In this document: piece by piece, positions 8,655 through 17,040 of the stretch
Layout of the letters: each line of letters opens with the position of its first letter
How positions within the stretch are numbered: the stretch's first letter is position 1
NCBI RefSeq assembly: GCF_900129095.1
Contig: NZ_FQVA01000002.1
Location: 186,001 to 250,000 of the forward strand
Direction of reading: 5' to 3'
Source of the DNA: Microbulbifer donghaiensis
GTDB lineage: Bacteria; Pseudomonadota; Gammaproteobacteria; Pseudomonadales; Cellvibrionaceae
Length of the DNA stretch: 64,000 bases
The notes under the pieces: model-generated
What the model was told of the DNA's origin: nothing
What the model saw: the letters and a program-made list of their open reading frames with translations, nothing else
The model's database searches: none
Program-made: the position numbers and the translations under genes

Positions 8655-9347
8655 ATGCTGATTGCGCATCGAGGCGATAAAAGCCGCCACCCGGAAAACA
8701 CGATTGCCGCCTTCGAGGCCGCCCACAGCCTTGGCGCCTGCGCGATCAAGTGCGACATCCGGATCAGCGCCGATGGCACTCCCTGGTGCTACCACCGCGA
8801 CACGCTGCACGTACCGGGCAGCGGCAAGGTGCGCCCGTTTCACGAGTTGAGAGACCGCGAGCTGCGCCGGCTCCCCCTGAACACCTTTACCCAGCTGGTG
8901 GATTGGGCCAGCTGCCACCGCCACCTGGACTGGTATATCGAGCTGGCGGAATCGAGCCTGATCAGCATGGGCCCGGACATAGCCGTGGAAACCGTCGTGG
9001 ACCTGATGCGCCGGGAGTGCGAATCCTTCGCCCTGCTGACCCGGGATCACCGTAGCCTGCGCATGGCGCGCAGCCTCGGCTGCCACCGGGTGGCCCTGCA
9101 GGTGAACAGCGTGGTCCAGTGCCTGTCGGCGAGTGTCGTCACCCTGGCGCCGGATTACCTGTTAATTCGCGACAGCGAGGTTGAGATCGATGAGCTGCCG
9201 CCCGGCCCCTGGCAATGGGTGGTCTACGAGATCAATTCGGCCGCGGACGCAGTGCGCTGGCGCGCGCGTGGCGCCCACCATATTCTGACCGGCGACCTGC
9301 CGCTGTTGATGCGCTCGCGAGAAGCCAGCGATGTCTACGGATTTTGA
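8655..9347 (+). CDS. Glycerophosphodiester phosphodiesterase-like protein
   Basis: GDPD-family TIM barrel expected to hydrolyse glycerophosphodiesters to glycerol-3-phosphate. From the ATG at 8655 (230 residues) it begins MLIAHRGDKSRHPENT, the HRG...PENT catalytic signature (His5, Arg6). The usual E-x-D metal motif reads K-C-D (Lys32, Asp34), so one metal-binding glutamate is replaced by lysine. The downstream histidine (YHRDTL, His47) and the second glutamate (WYIELAE, Glu96) are present. It overlaps the next gene, a GlpD-like dehydrogenase, by 17 bases, making a plausible two-step path from phosphodiester to dihydroxyacetone phosphate. Activity is uncertain because of Lys32. The longer upstream open frame lacks homology. 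Confidence 0.8.
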   Translation: MLIAHRGDKSRHPENTIAAFEAAHSLGACAIKCDIRISADGTPWCYHRDTLHVPGSGKVRPFHELRDRELRRLPLNTFTQLVDWASCHRHLDWYIELAESSLISMGPDIAVETVVDLMRRECESFALLTRDHRSLRMARSLGCHRVALQVNSVVQCLSASVVTLAPDYLLIRDSEVEIDELPPGPWQWVVYEINSAADAVRWRARGAHHILTGDLPLLMRSREASDVYGF

Positions 9348-10539
9348 TGTTCTGGTAGTCGGCGCGGGTATCCAGGGAGCGGGCGCCGCAGAGGCACTGG
9401 CCAAGGCCGGCTATCGGGTGGTGATGCTCGAACAGCTGGGCATTGCCACCGGCACCTCCTCCCGCTCTTCCAAGCTGATTCACGGCGGCCTGCGCTATCT
9501 GGAGAGCGGCCAGTTCCAGCTGGTCTACGAGTGCCTGCGCGAGCGGCGCTGGCTACTGGAGAACAAGCCGCAGCTGGTGCACATGGTGCCCTTCTATATA
9601 CCGGTGTATCAGTACAGCAAGAGGCCGGCGTGGATGGTGCGGCTGGGGCTGACCCTGTATGCACTGCTCGCCGGGGTCAGCAGCGGCTATTCCCGGTTCC
9701 GCGCAGTGCGGCAACGGGACTGGAAAAGGCTTGCCGGTCTCAACTGTGACGACCTGGTGGCGGTTTACCGCTATTACGATGCGCAGACCGACGATGCCGC
9801 GCTGACCCGCAATGTGGTCGAATCCGCGATGCTCGAAGGCGCGCAGCTGATCTGCCCCGGCAGCCTCGTCGGTGCCGAGCTGACCAGCAGCGGGGTGCGC
9901 GTCGACTATGTTGCCGACGGCCAGCTCAGCACACTGCGCACGCGGGCGCTGGTCAATTGCAGCGGCCCCTGGGTTGCCGATACCAACTCGCGTTGCACAC
10001 CGCCCGTGCCCCTGCCCCCTATCGACCTGGTGGCCGGTACCCACATCCAGGTTCCGCTGTCCCTGGGCGAAAAGATCTTTTACGTCGAGGCCGAGGACGG
10101 CCGCGCGGTATTTGTGATGCCCTGGCAGGGAGAGACCCTGGTCGGTACCACCGAGCGCAACTATTTCGGCGATCCCCGCGATGTGCAGCCGACCATGGAG
10201 GAAGAGAGCTACCTGCTGCGCACCCTGCAGCGCTATTTCCCGCAGGCCCGCGGCCTGCAGGTGCACGATATCAGCGACAGTTTCGCCGGCCTGCGGGTGC
10301 TGCCGCAGATGGCAAAGAGCCCCTTCGCGCGGCCGCGGGAGACACTGATCTCCTGCGACAACGAAAAGCTGCCGAGGATACTGGCAGTGGCCGGTGGCAA
10401 GCTCACCAGCTACCGCGCCACCGCGCGCAAGATCATGAAGAAATTGCGCCCGACCCTGGAGGCGGACAATGCCGGCGCTGACGAAGTCGTCGCGCGCTGC
10501 GCCAACAGCAGCCTGTCGGAGAAGGAGCGCAATCTTTAA
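9331..10539 (+). CDS. FAD-dependent glycerol-3-phosphate dehydrogenase-like protein (short)
   Basis: Predicted to oxidise glycerol-3-phosphate to dihydroxyacetone phosphate, passing electrons through FAD. The N-terminus FDVLVVGAGIQGAGAAEALA is the GxGxxG dinucleotide-binding fold. The family motif SSRSSKLIHGGLRYLE at about residues 46-62 matches GlpD. A C-terminal VAGGKLTSYRATA segment binds FAD. At 402 residues it is about 100 shorter than E. coli GlpD because the C-terminal helical domain is absent. It is translationally coupled to the GDPD-like gene. A different 2-hydroxy-acid or polyol phosphate substrate cannot be excluded. Confidence 0.85.
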   Translation: MSTDFDVLVVGAGIQGAGAAEALAKAGYRVVMLEQLGIATGTSSRSSKLIHGGLRYLESGQFQLVYECLRERRWLLENKPQLVHMVPFYIPVYQYSKRPAWMVRLGLTLYALLAGVSSGYSRFRAVRQRDWKRLAGLNCDDLVAVYRYYDAQTDDAALTRNVVESAMLEGAQLICPGSLVGAELTSSGVRVDYVADGQLSTLRTRALVNCSGPWVADTNSRCTPPVPLPPIDLVAGTHIQVPLSLGEKIFYVEAEDGRAVFVMPWQGETLVGTTERNYFGDPRDVQPTMEEESYLLRTLQRYFPQARGLQVHDISDSFAGLRVLPQMAKSPFARPRETLISCDNEKLPRILAVAGGKLTSYRATARKIMKKLRPTLEADNAGADEVVARCANSSLSEKERNL

Positions 10540-10542
10540 TCC

Positions 10543-10735
10543 CTGTGGGAGCCTGCCCTGCGGGCGATAGTCTCCTGCAATGGACACTGTGTTTGCCATC
10601 CATGGGCGCGACACTATCGCGTTCGATCTGGCCCCGGCCCCGCCATCCTTGGCGGGTCGCCAATCCGCGGACAACGTATCGCTTTGTAGGCGCACGTCTT
10701 GGCCCTGCGAGGCAGGCTCGCACAATTTAGGGCAT
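10543..10735. repeat. REP copy plus degenerate copy of the 139-bp repeat family
   Basis: Starts with a REP of the GTGGGAGCCTGCCCTGC type (10543-10568), the family that flanks the RAYT gene at 54-55 kb. It continues with a stretch matching the 14.3-14.7 kb tandem array (GCGCGACAC, then GGCCCCGGCCCCGCCATCC and TGGCGGGTCGC). It ends in a degraded inverted REP (GAGGCAGGCTCGCAC). It fills the gap between glpD-like and dusA. Confidence 0.7.
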
Positions 10736-10750
10736 CGGCAGCGCATCCCC

Positions 10751-10756
10751 TATAAT
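10751..10756 (+). promoter_or_regulatory. Predicted dusA -10 box
   Basis: TATAAT followed by GCGCGGG, 43 bases upstream of the dusA ATG. The -35 region is poor (no TTGACA-like hexamer at 16-18 bases), and the repeat element ends just upstream. Confidence 0.4.
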
Positions 10757-10798
10757 GCGCGGGTCTTTTGATTTCAGTGCTTTCCCGACCGCAGTTTT

Positions 10799-11776
10799 AT
10801 GTCCGATTCCCTCTCCCACCGCTTCTGCACCGCGCCACTCCTCGACTGGAGCGACAGGCACTGCCGCTATATGTGGCGCCTGTTCAGCAAGCGCGCCCTG
10901 CTGTACACCGAGATGGTGACCACTGGCGCTATCCTGCATGGCGACCGGGAGCGGCACCTGCAGTTCGATGCGGCGGAGCACCCGCTGGCCCTGCAGCTCG
11001 GCGGCAGCGATCCGCGCGAGCTGGCCGAGTGTGCCCGTATCGCCGAGGAGTGGGGCTACGACGAGATCAACCTGAACTGCGGCTGCCCCAGCGACCGGGT
11101 GCAGTCGGGCCGTTTCGGCGCCTGCCTGATGGCGGAGCCGCAAGTGGTGGCCGAGGGCCTGGCGGCGATGCGCGATGCCGTTTCGATTCCGGTGACGGTG
11201 AAACACCGTATCGGCATCGACGACATGGAGGACTACGCCGGCCTGACAGCCTTCGTCGAGGCGCAGGCTGCCGTCGGCATCGGCACTTTCATCGTGCACG
11301 CGCGCAAGGCCTGGCTGAACGGCCTCAGTCCGAAGGAAAACCGGGAGATACCGCCGCTCAATTACGACATGGTATTCCAGCTGAAGCGGGACTACCCGCA
11401 GCTGGAAATCGTGCTCAACGGCGGCATCAACTCACTCGAGGAGTGCCGGCAACATTTGCGCCATGTGGATGGTGTTATGCTGGGGCGCGCGGCCTATCAG
11501 ACCCCAGCACTGCTCGCAGAGGTGGACAGCGCACTGTTCGACGGGGAACCCGGCCCGGATGCGGCCCAGGTCGTGCAGCAGATGCTGCCCTATATCGAGC
11601 GGGAGATGAGCCGCGGCCAGCGCCTGAACCACATCACCCGGCACATGCTGGGGCTGTTTCAGGGGCTGCCGGGAGCGCGCCGCTTCCGCCGCCACCTTAG
11701 CGAGAACGCCCACAGGAAAGGCGCCGGCCCGGACGTGGTGGAGCAGGCGCTGGCGCTGGTGACGCAGGCCGCGTAA
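10799..11776 (+). CDS. dusA: tRNA-dihydrouridine synthase A
   Basis: Reduces uridines in the tRNA D-loop (positions 20/20a in E. coli) using NADPH and FMN. The 325-residue product has the Dus signature [20 protein letters not shown] near residues 96-115, where the cysteine is the catalytic acid, and the active-site lead [11 protein letters not shown] near residues 40-50. [16 protein letters not shown] is a DusA-specific tRNA-binding motif, separating it from DusB and DusC. The ATG at 10799 matches the usual N-terminus ([18 protein letters not shown]). Adjacent to tal in the order common in pseudomonads. Confidence 0.95.
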   Translation: MSDSLSHRFCTAPLLDWSDRHCRYMWRLFSKRALLYTEMVTTGAILHGDRERHLQFDAAEHPLALQLGGSDPRELAECARIAEEWGYDEINLNCGCPSDRVQSGRFGACLMAEPQVVAEGLAAMRDAVSIPVTVKHRIGIDDMEDYAGLTAFVEAQAAVGIGTFIVHARKAWLNGLSPKENREIPPLNYDMVFQLKRDYPQLEIVLNGGINSLEECRQHLRHVDGVMLGRAAYQTPALLAEVDSALFDGEPGPDAAQVVQQMLPYIEREMSRGQRLNHITRHMLGLFQGLPGARRFRRHLSENAHRKGAGPDVVEQALALVTQAA

Positions 11777-11817
11777 CGCCGATATTCAGGAATTCAAGAG
11801 ACAAGCGAGGGAGAGGA

Positions 11818-12813
11818 ATGAACAAGCTGGAGCAACTCAAGCAGCGCAGCCAGGTGGTAGCGGATACCGGTGACATAGAAGCGATCCGCCGCTATCGACC
11901 TCAGGATGCGACGACCAATCCATCGCTGTTATTCAAGGCGGCGCAGCTGCCGCAGTATCGCGAGCTGATCGCCGAGTCGCTGGCCTGGGCCGAGCATCAC
12001 TCCAGCCATAGAGAGCCGGCGGATATCGCGAAACTGGCGGCGATGAAACTGGCGGTGGCGATTGGTGCGGAGATCCTGCAACTGGTGCCGGGTGTGGTTT
12101 CCACCGAAGTGGATGCCCGCCTCTCTTTCGACACCCGCGCCACCATCGATTACGCGCGCCGCCTGATTGCGCTCTATGAAGCCGCCGGCGTGGCCCGGGA
12201 GCGGGTGCTGATCAAGATTGCCTCCACCTGGGAGGGCATCGCCGCGGCCTCGGTGCTGGAGCGCGAGGGCATTCACTGCAACCTGACGCTGCTGTTCAGC
12301 TTCAGCCAGGCGATCGCCTGCGCCGAGGCCGGTGTCACCCTGATCTCGCCCTTCGTCGGCCGCATCCTCGACTGGCACAAGGCCAACAGCGGCCGCGACG
12401 ACTTCACCGCCGCGGACGATCCGGGCGTGCTGTCGGTGCGTAACATCTACCATTACTACAAGTCCCGCGGTTACGACACCATCGTCATGGGCGCCAGCTT
12501 CCGCAACACCGGCGAGATCGAAGCGCTGGCCGGCTGTGACCGCCTGACGATCAGCCCGCAGCTGCTGCAGGAGCTGGAAGAGGACGGCACAGCCTTGGCG
12601 CAGGGCCTGCCCGCACATGTGGATACGGAGCCGCGCCCGGCGCGTACTCTGGGCGAGGCGGATTTCCGCTACCAGCTCAACAGCGACGCCATGGCCACGG
12701 AGAAGCTGGCCGAGGGCATTCGCAATTTCGTACAGGACCAGGAGCGACTGGAAATATTGCTCCAGGGGCAAATGATGGGACACAGGGAAACCGATGCTGC
12801 GACAAATTCGTAA
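11818..12813 (+). CDS. tal: Transaldolase
   Basis: Transfers dihydroxyacetone units between sugar phosphates in the non-oxidative pentose phosphate pathway. The 331-residue length fits the TalB-type class. Key parts: N-terminal DATTNPSLL at about residues 30-38; the Schiff-base lysine in [13 protein letters not shown] near residue 136; and [12 protein letters not shown] and [12 protein letters not shown] further on. A GAGAGGA ribosome site precedes the ATG. It follows dusA by 41 bases and overlaps the TerB-like gene by 20 bases, so the three are likely co-transcribed. Confidence 0.96.
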   Translation: MNKLEQLKQRSQVVADTGDIEAIRRYRPQDATTNPSLLFKAAQLPQYRELIAESLAWAEHHSSHREPADIAKLAAMKLAVAIGAEILQLVPGVVSTEVDARLSFDTRATIDYARRLIALYEAAGVARERVLIKIASTWEGIAAASVLEREGIHCNLTLLFSFSQAIACAEAGVTLISPFVGRILDWHKANSGRDDFTAADDPGVLSVRNIYHYYKSRGYDTIVMGASFRNTGEIEALAGCDRLTISPQLLQELEEDGTALAQGLPAHVDTEPRPARTLGEADFRYQLNSDAMATEKLAEGIRNFVQDQERLEILLQGQMMGHRETDAATNS

Positions 12814-13255
12814 GCTATTCGAACAGATCGGCAACGGCGCCGATCTTGAAGTGCGCAATGAAAAAGACGTCCGCATGATCAGCGCCGCACTGCTGGCGGA
12901 AGTCGCCACCGTGGACCAGAAGCTGGACCCACGCGAGCAGGTCACCCTCACCCACGTGCTGCAGCAGCATTACCAGCTGCAGCCGGAGGACGCGCGGGAG
13001 ATCGTCGAAGAGGCGCTCGCCCACCGCGATAGGGCCACCTCCCTGTATGAATTTACCCAGACGGTAAACCAGCAGTTCGACGAGAAAGACAAATACCTGT
13101 TGATTCGCCAGATGTGGCAGGTGGCGTTTTCCGACGACGTGATCGAGGCCTTTGAAGAACACATGATCCGCCGGGTGGCAGAACTGATCTACCTGCCGCA
13201 CGGGCTGTTTACCCGGGCGCGGGCCGAGGCGAGGGAGATGCGGAAAGCGGAATGA
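12794..13255 (+). CDS. TerB-like family protein
   Basis: 153-residue acidic, all-helical cytoplasmic protein. The segment [20 protein letters not shown] with acidic residues spaced for metal binding, and the second half ([21 protein letters not shown]), fit the TerB-like/DjlA N-terminal fold, often annotated 'tellurite resistance TerB family'. No other ter genes are nearby, so tellurite resistance should not be assumed. Translationally coupled to tal. The last codons and the stop lie inside the first units of the GCGGAAT heptamer array, which may have replaced the native C-terminus. Confidence 0.75.
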   Translation: MLRQIRKLFEQIGNGADLEVRNEKDVRMISAALLAEVATVDQKLDPREQVTLTHVLQQHYQLQPEDAREIVEEALAHRDRATSLYEFTQTVNQQFDEKDKYLLIRQMWQVAFSDDVIEAFEEHMIRRVAELIYLPHGLFTRARAEAREMRKAE

Positions 13256-13444
13256 GGAATGCGGAATGCGGAATGCGGAATGCGGAATGCGGAATGCGGA
13301 ATGCGGAATGCGGAATCATGATGCAGGAGTCAGCGGCAGTGCCGCGCGCAAACTCTGATCGCGGCCACCGGCGGATGGCCACCCCGCCGCTCCTACAAGG
13401 GAATGCCAGATCTCGTATTCAGCATTCCGCATTCATCATTCCGC
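13247..13444. repeat. Heptamer inverted array (GCGGAAT)n, copy 1
   Basis: Ten tandem heptamers (13247-13316: nine GCGGAAT and one GAGGAAT) are followed after about 100 unrelated bases by four heptamers in the opposite orientation (13417-13444: ATTCAGC, ATTCCGC, ATTCATC, ATTCCGC) and then ATTAA. The arms can pair into a long hairpin. It lies between convergent genes (TerB-like and STAS) and covers the TerB-like stop codon. A second element with the same plan is at 24932-25116. Confidence 0.9.
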
Positions 13445-13454
13445 ATTAAAGATC

Positions 13455-13973
13455 TCAGTGCATCCGCGCCGAGGGCTTGCCGATCGGCTCGCACTCCAGC
13501 TCCAGGGTATGCACCAGATCGCGGAAGGTCTCCGCGTTCTGCTCGTTCATGCTCATCAACACGCGGTGGGCTTCCAGCACCTTTTCCCGCGCCGCGCACT
13601 CGTCCGGTGTCTTGCACTGCAGCGGCTGGGTCTCGGCCTCGAAGTCGCGGTGCTCATCGCTGATTTCGATCAGCGCGTCAAAACCCATGGCATCCAGCAG
13701 GTGGCGGATGCCTTCGTCCGCGGACACGGCCAGCGGCTTCTGGCAGCCGCGCTCCAGCGCGCGAATCGCGATTTTTGCCATCAATCCGAGGGTGGTGCTG
13801 TCAACGCCTTCGGCCTCGTGCAGATCGAACACCACATCGGTGAAGTCGTCGTGCGCAAACATGTTGTCGATAAAGCTATCGAAAGAGGTGCACAGGTTGA
13901 GCCGCACGTCACCGACCAGTTTGATGACGTAGACGCCCGCGTGGGACCCAACCATGATTTGCCCGGACTGCAT
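13455..13973 (-). CDS. STAS-domain anti-anti-sigma-type protein
   Basis: 172-residue protein with an N-terminal STAS fold (IMVGSHAGVYVIKLVGDVRL, then DVVFDLHEAEGVDSTTLGLM around residues 45-65). The DSTTLGL segment holds the serine/threonine site phosphorylated in SpoIIAA-type partner switching. A C-terminal extension of about 70 residues has no recognised domain. The ATG at 13973 is chosen for its AGGGG ribosome site and because earlier codons lack STAS homology. The REC-PP2C gene upstream on the same strand would dephosphorylate it, as in HsbR/HsbA of Pseudomonas or CrsR/CrsA of Shewanella. The target sigma or anti-sigma factor is not in the window. Confidence 0.85.
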   Translation of the reverse strand: MQSGQIMVGSHAGVYVIKLVGDVRLNLCTSFDSFIDNMFAHDDFTDVVFDLHEAEGVDSTTLGLMAKIAIRALERGCQKPLAVSADEGIRHLLDAMGFDALIEISDEHRDFEAETQPLQCKTPDECAAREKVLEAHRVLMSMNEQNAETFRDLVHTLELECEPIGKPSARMH

Positions 13974-14255
13974 AACAACCCCTGGCACATCCGCGCTGCG
14001 GCAAGTACTGCACACAAGCAGATGGCGAAAGTTCACTTGTGGAGAACACAACCGCCGACGGCCGGGTAAAGCCATCGTGTCAGTTTGTGCTTAAAGTGAG
14101 CGGAGCTTACTCCTGCCCGCCAAGGCTGGCAAGGGTACTAAAGTCGGGGGTTCCAGACCTACTGGTCACTATTTGGCCATATATTGCCGTGAGAGGGTGG
14201 CGGTAAAGCCGGCGGCGCGGTTCACGGAGTCCGGACGATGGGCCCCGTCCGATCC

Positions 14256-14739
14256 GGCCCCGCCATCCCTGGCGGGTCGCTAAACCGCGCACGGCGCGTT
14301 GCGCCGTACACGCGCGCCGCCCTGCGAGTACGAAGTGTTCCGAGGGGGGATTTTCGCCATCCTTGGCGCGACACGGTGCCTCCGTTCGGGCCCCGGCCCC
14401 GCCATCCTTGGCGGGTCGCTAAACCGCGCACGGCGCAGTGCGCCGTACACGCGCGCCGCCCTGCGAGTACGAAGTGTTCCGAGGGGGGATTTTCGCCATC
14501 CTTGGCGCGACACGGTGCCTCCGTTCGGGCCCCAGCCCCGCCATCCTTGGCGGGTCGCTAAACCGCGCACGGCGCAGTGCGCCGTAAACGCGCGCCGCTT
14601 TGCGAGTACGAAGTGTTCCGAGGGGTGATTTTCGCCATCCATGGCGCGACACGGTGCCTCCGTTCTGGCCCCGGCCCCGCCGTCCATGGCGGGTCGCTAA
14701 GCCGCGCACGGCGCAGTGCGCCGTAAACGCGCGGCTTAG
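14256..14739. repeat. 139-bp tandem repeat array
   Basis: The block GGCGGGTCGC recurs at 14271, 14410, 14549 and 14688, an exact 139-bp period, with near-identical sequence between. There are three full units and a partial fourth. Each unit holds two short hairpins (CGCCATCCTTGGCG type) and a nearly perfect ACGGCGCA/TGCGCCGT inverted repeat. The end forms a larger hairpin: CTAAGCCGCG (14697-14706) pairs with CGCGGCTTAG (14730-14739) and includes the stop codon of the response regulator. It separates that gene from its STAS partner. Open frames across it are repeat artefacts. Confidence 0.92.
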
Positions 14740-15917
14740 CCCTGTCGGAGGGTTAGTATGGTTACGTCGTCTGGCAGCGCTTCGTAGGTATCTACATGCA
14801 GCGCCGTGCAGAGGCTGTCGAGGTCGCCGCGGCTCTTGTTGATGGCCTGCAGCAGCTGTTCTTCCTTCTGCAGCAGGTCGCCTTCGAGCAGTTCCAGCAC
14901 CCCATCTGAACAGGTTACCAGCCGCCAGCTGGACGGGAGTTTGGCGCACATCACCTGCCAGTCGCCCTGCTCGAACAGGCCCAGCGGGCGCCCCTTGCCG
15001 GGCAACCACTCGGCACCGTGGGTGGTAACCAGCGCGGGCATCGGCACCTGGCCGGCGACGGCGTAGTGCAGTTGCCGCGCCGGCCCATCGATCACCCCCA
15101 CGAACATGCTGGCGTGCTTGTCCAGACGAGTAGACAGCAGTTCGCGGTTGATCAGACTGAGAATCTCCAGCAGGTCGCTGTCGAGCGTGTCCAGCTGCGC
15201 AAACAGCGGCCGCTCGCGCAGCAGGTGCATGATGCTGTGCTTGATCAGCGCCGTGACCAGTGCCGAGGACACGCCGTGCCCGGAGACATCCACCAGGTAA
15301 AAGGCGACAAAGCGCTCGCCGAACAGGCCGTAGTCGATGAAGTCGCCGCTCAGGTAGAGGGAGGGAATCAGGCGATAGGCGGCTTCGATGCCGCCGGGAT
15401 AGCGGTATGGGGTGCGCGGCAACAGGTGCTGCTGCAGCAGTCGCCCGGCCTGCTGGTCCCGCTGCAGCAGCTCGACGTGATCGCGCAGCTCGCGGTTGCG
15501 CCGCTCCAGCTCCTCGCGATACTCGAGGTTCTGCTGCGCCAGGGTTTCCGCATTGGTGATGCGGCAGATGGCGTGGTCGATGACCTCGGCGTCTTCGAGT
15601 GGTTTGAGCAAATAGTCGCTGGCACCGAGGCGCAGCGCCTGCACCACATCGCCGACTTCACTGTTGGAAGCCAGCACCACCACGGCGGTATCGGGGGATA
15701 CCTGCTTGATCTTGCGCAGCACTTCCAGACCGCCGATGTCCGGCAGGTGCAGATCGGTGATCACCAGTTGGAACAGCCCAGGGGCAAACCGGCTGATTCC
15801 CTCGAGCCCGCTCTGCGCTTCCACCACCTGATAACCGAGGCGCGAAAGCGCACCCCGTACGAATTTGCGGGCGCGCTCGTCTTCCTCGATCAGTAACAGG
15901 CTTCTGCGGCCGGCCAT
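14736..15917 (-). CDS. Response regulator with PP2C-type phosphatase output
   Basis: 393-residue two-domain regulator. The N-terminal receiver (residues 1-120) has the acidic pocket (EEDE), the phospho-acceptor aspartate in LVITDLHLPDIGG and the conserved lysine in YLLKPLED. A short coiled-coil linker (residues 140-165) leads to a PP2C/SpoIIE-type phosphatase with metal aspartates in LYLSGDFIDYG and DVSGHGVSSALV near residues 200-235, and GVLEL and DDVTILTLR at the end. It would dephosphorylate the STAS protein encoded downstream on the same strand, forming a partner-switch pathway. No cognate histidine kinase is in the window. The stop lies in the 139-bp repeat's terminal hairpin. Confidence 0.9.
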   Translation of the reverse strand: MAGRRSLLLIEEDERARKFVRGALSRLGYQVVEAQSGLEGISRFAPGLFQLVITDLHLPDIGGLEVLRKIKQVSPDTAVVVLASNSEVGDVVQALRLGASDYLLKPLEDAEVIDHAICRITNAETLAQQNLEYREELERRNRELRDHVELLQRDQQAGRLLQQHLLPRTPYRYPGGIEAAYRLIPSLYLSGDFIDYGLFGERFVAFYLVDVSGHGVSSALVTALIKHSIMHLLRERPLFAQLDTLDSDLLEILSLINRELLSTRLDKHASMFVGVIDGPARQLHYAVAGQVPMPALVTTHGAEWLPGKGRPLGLFEQGDWQVMCAKLPSSWRLVTCSDGVLELLEGDLLQKEEQLLQAINKSRGDLDSLCTALHVDTYEALPDDVTILTLRQG

Positions 15918-15957
15918 TCAGTGGCTCTTCTAGCGGTGAAAAGGAGGTGCGGGGTAA

Positions 15958-16983
15958 TCAGAAGCCGAATACATCTTCTTCGGCATCTTCTTTAGTCTCT
16001 TCTTCGGCGCCTTCATCGGTATCGTCGCCAAAATCATCGGCTTCGACATCGGCGCCGAAATCGTCATCCAGCTCGCCGTCGTTGACCAGATACTCGCGCC
16101 GCTGCATATAGGCATCGCGCAGCAGGACATAGCGATCCCCCGACAGCAGCGACTCCGCCTGCAACAGGGCGGCGCGGGTTTGCACGATATCGGCGACCTT
16201 GAGCGTGTAGCGCGTGGGATCGTGTTCGACATAGGTCAGCGGGTTGGTATACCAGTCAACCACCCTGCCAGGAACGTCGCGCGCCGTGGACGGACCGAAA
16301 AACGGCAATACCAGGTACGGCCCGGAGGGCACCCCCCAAACCGCCAGCGTCTGGCCAAAGTCCTCGCCGTCGCTCTCTTCCAGGCCGATGTGCTGAGCCA
16401 CATCAAACAGGCCAACCACACCCACGGTCGTGTTGACGAGGAAGCGACCCGCATCGTTACCGGCCTGGCCCCACTTGCCCTGCAACGCACTGTTGAAGCT
16501 GTTGGTGACTTCGCGCAGGTTGTCGAAGAAGTTACTGACACCGTACTGCATGAAGATCGGGGTAATCTGCCGATAGCTGGTGGCCACCGGCTTCAGCACC
16601 CAGCGGTCAGCAGTGTCGTTGAAGCGGAACATGGCGCGGTTATAGCCTTCCCAGGGGTCGCGCGCCGCCGGCTCCTCGTCACTGGCGAATTCGTCCGCCG
16701 GATCGAAACCGTACTCATCCTCGAGCGAGGAAGACTCTTGCGTGGCGTTGTCGGTATCGGCAGTTGCCGCGTCGCTGTCGCCGGCTGGCGCAGCGCCAGT
16801 GTCGACGGATTCACTTTGCCCGGCGGGATCCTGTGGAGCGGCAACTTCCTGTTCCGTCTCCGCAAAAGGATCCTGTGCCGCAAACGACAATACCGGCATG
16901 ACGGCCATTGTCGCGGGAATCAACCAGAGCGAGATCAATGTGCGTCCTAGCAAAACTCTGCTCCTCTCTATCAAGTTACACAT
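15958..16983 (-). CDS. mlaA: MlaA (VacJ)-family outer-membrane phospholipid-transport protein
   Basis: Removes misplaced phospholipids from the outer leaflet as part of the Mla system. The core (about residues 108-300) is classic MlaA: DPWEGYNRAMFRFNDTADRW, SNFFDNLREVTNSFNSALQG, GRFLVNTTVGVVGLFDVA, FGQTLAVWGVPSGPYLVLPF and GPSTARD. Unusual points: the signal sequence (LWLIPATMAVMPVLSFAAQDP) has no lipobox cysteine, and an acidic low-complexity stretch precedes the core and another forms the C-terminus. The ATG at 16983 lies in a perfect 13-bp inverted repeat; a TTG at 16953 with GAGAGGAG upstream would give a cleaner signal peptide and may be the real start. The mlaBCDEF genes are not here. 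Confidence 0.88.
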   Translation of the reverse strand: MCNLIERSRVLLGRTLISLWLIPATMAVMPVLSFAAQDPFAETEQEVAAPQDPAGQSESVDTGAAPAGDSDAATADTDNATQESSSLEDEYGFDPADEFASDEEPAARDPWEGYNRAMFRFNDTADRWVLKPVATSYRQITPIFMQYGVSNFFDNLREVTNSFNSALQGKWGQAGNDAGRFLVNTTVGVVGLFDVAQHIGLEESDGEDFGQTLAVWGVPSGPYLVLPFFGPSTARDVPGRVVDWYTNPLTYVEHDPTRYTLKVADIVQTRAALLQAESLLSGDRYVLLRDAYMQRREYLVNDGELDDDFGADVEADDFGDDTDEGAEEETKEDAEEDVFGF

Positions 16984-17015
16984 TGCGGCGATTCTAACGC
17001 CCCCGCAATGTGTAA
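16976..17015. terminator. Perfect 13-bp inverted repeat between hvfC and mlaA
   Basis: TTACACATTGCGG (16976-16988) and CCGCAATGTGTAA (17003-17015) are perfect complements around a 14-base loop. On the minus strand it follows hvfC, and the second arm contains the annotated mlaA ATG. It may end hvf transcription, be an operator, or hide a start codon. There is no U tract. Confidence 0.55.
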
Positions 17016-17040
17016 ACCACCCTCGCCAGCATAGCAGCCG

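Noticed and set aside
12794-13255. Tellurite resistance function for the TerB-like gene
   Set aside because: No other ter genes nearby; fold-level similarity does not support the phenotype.
13247-13444. Heptamer array as a CRISPR array
   Set aside because: Units are 7 bases without spacers; there are no cas genes in the window.
14280-15009. Overlapping minus-strand frames encoding repeated peptide blocks
   Set aside because: They are translations of the 139-bp tandem array; no signal, no homology, and they would overlap the response regulator.
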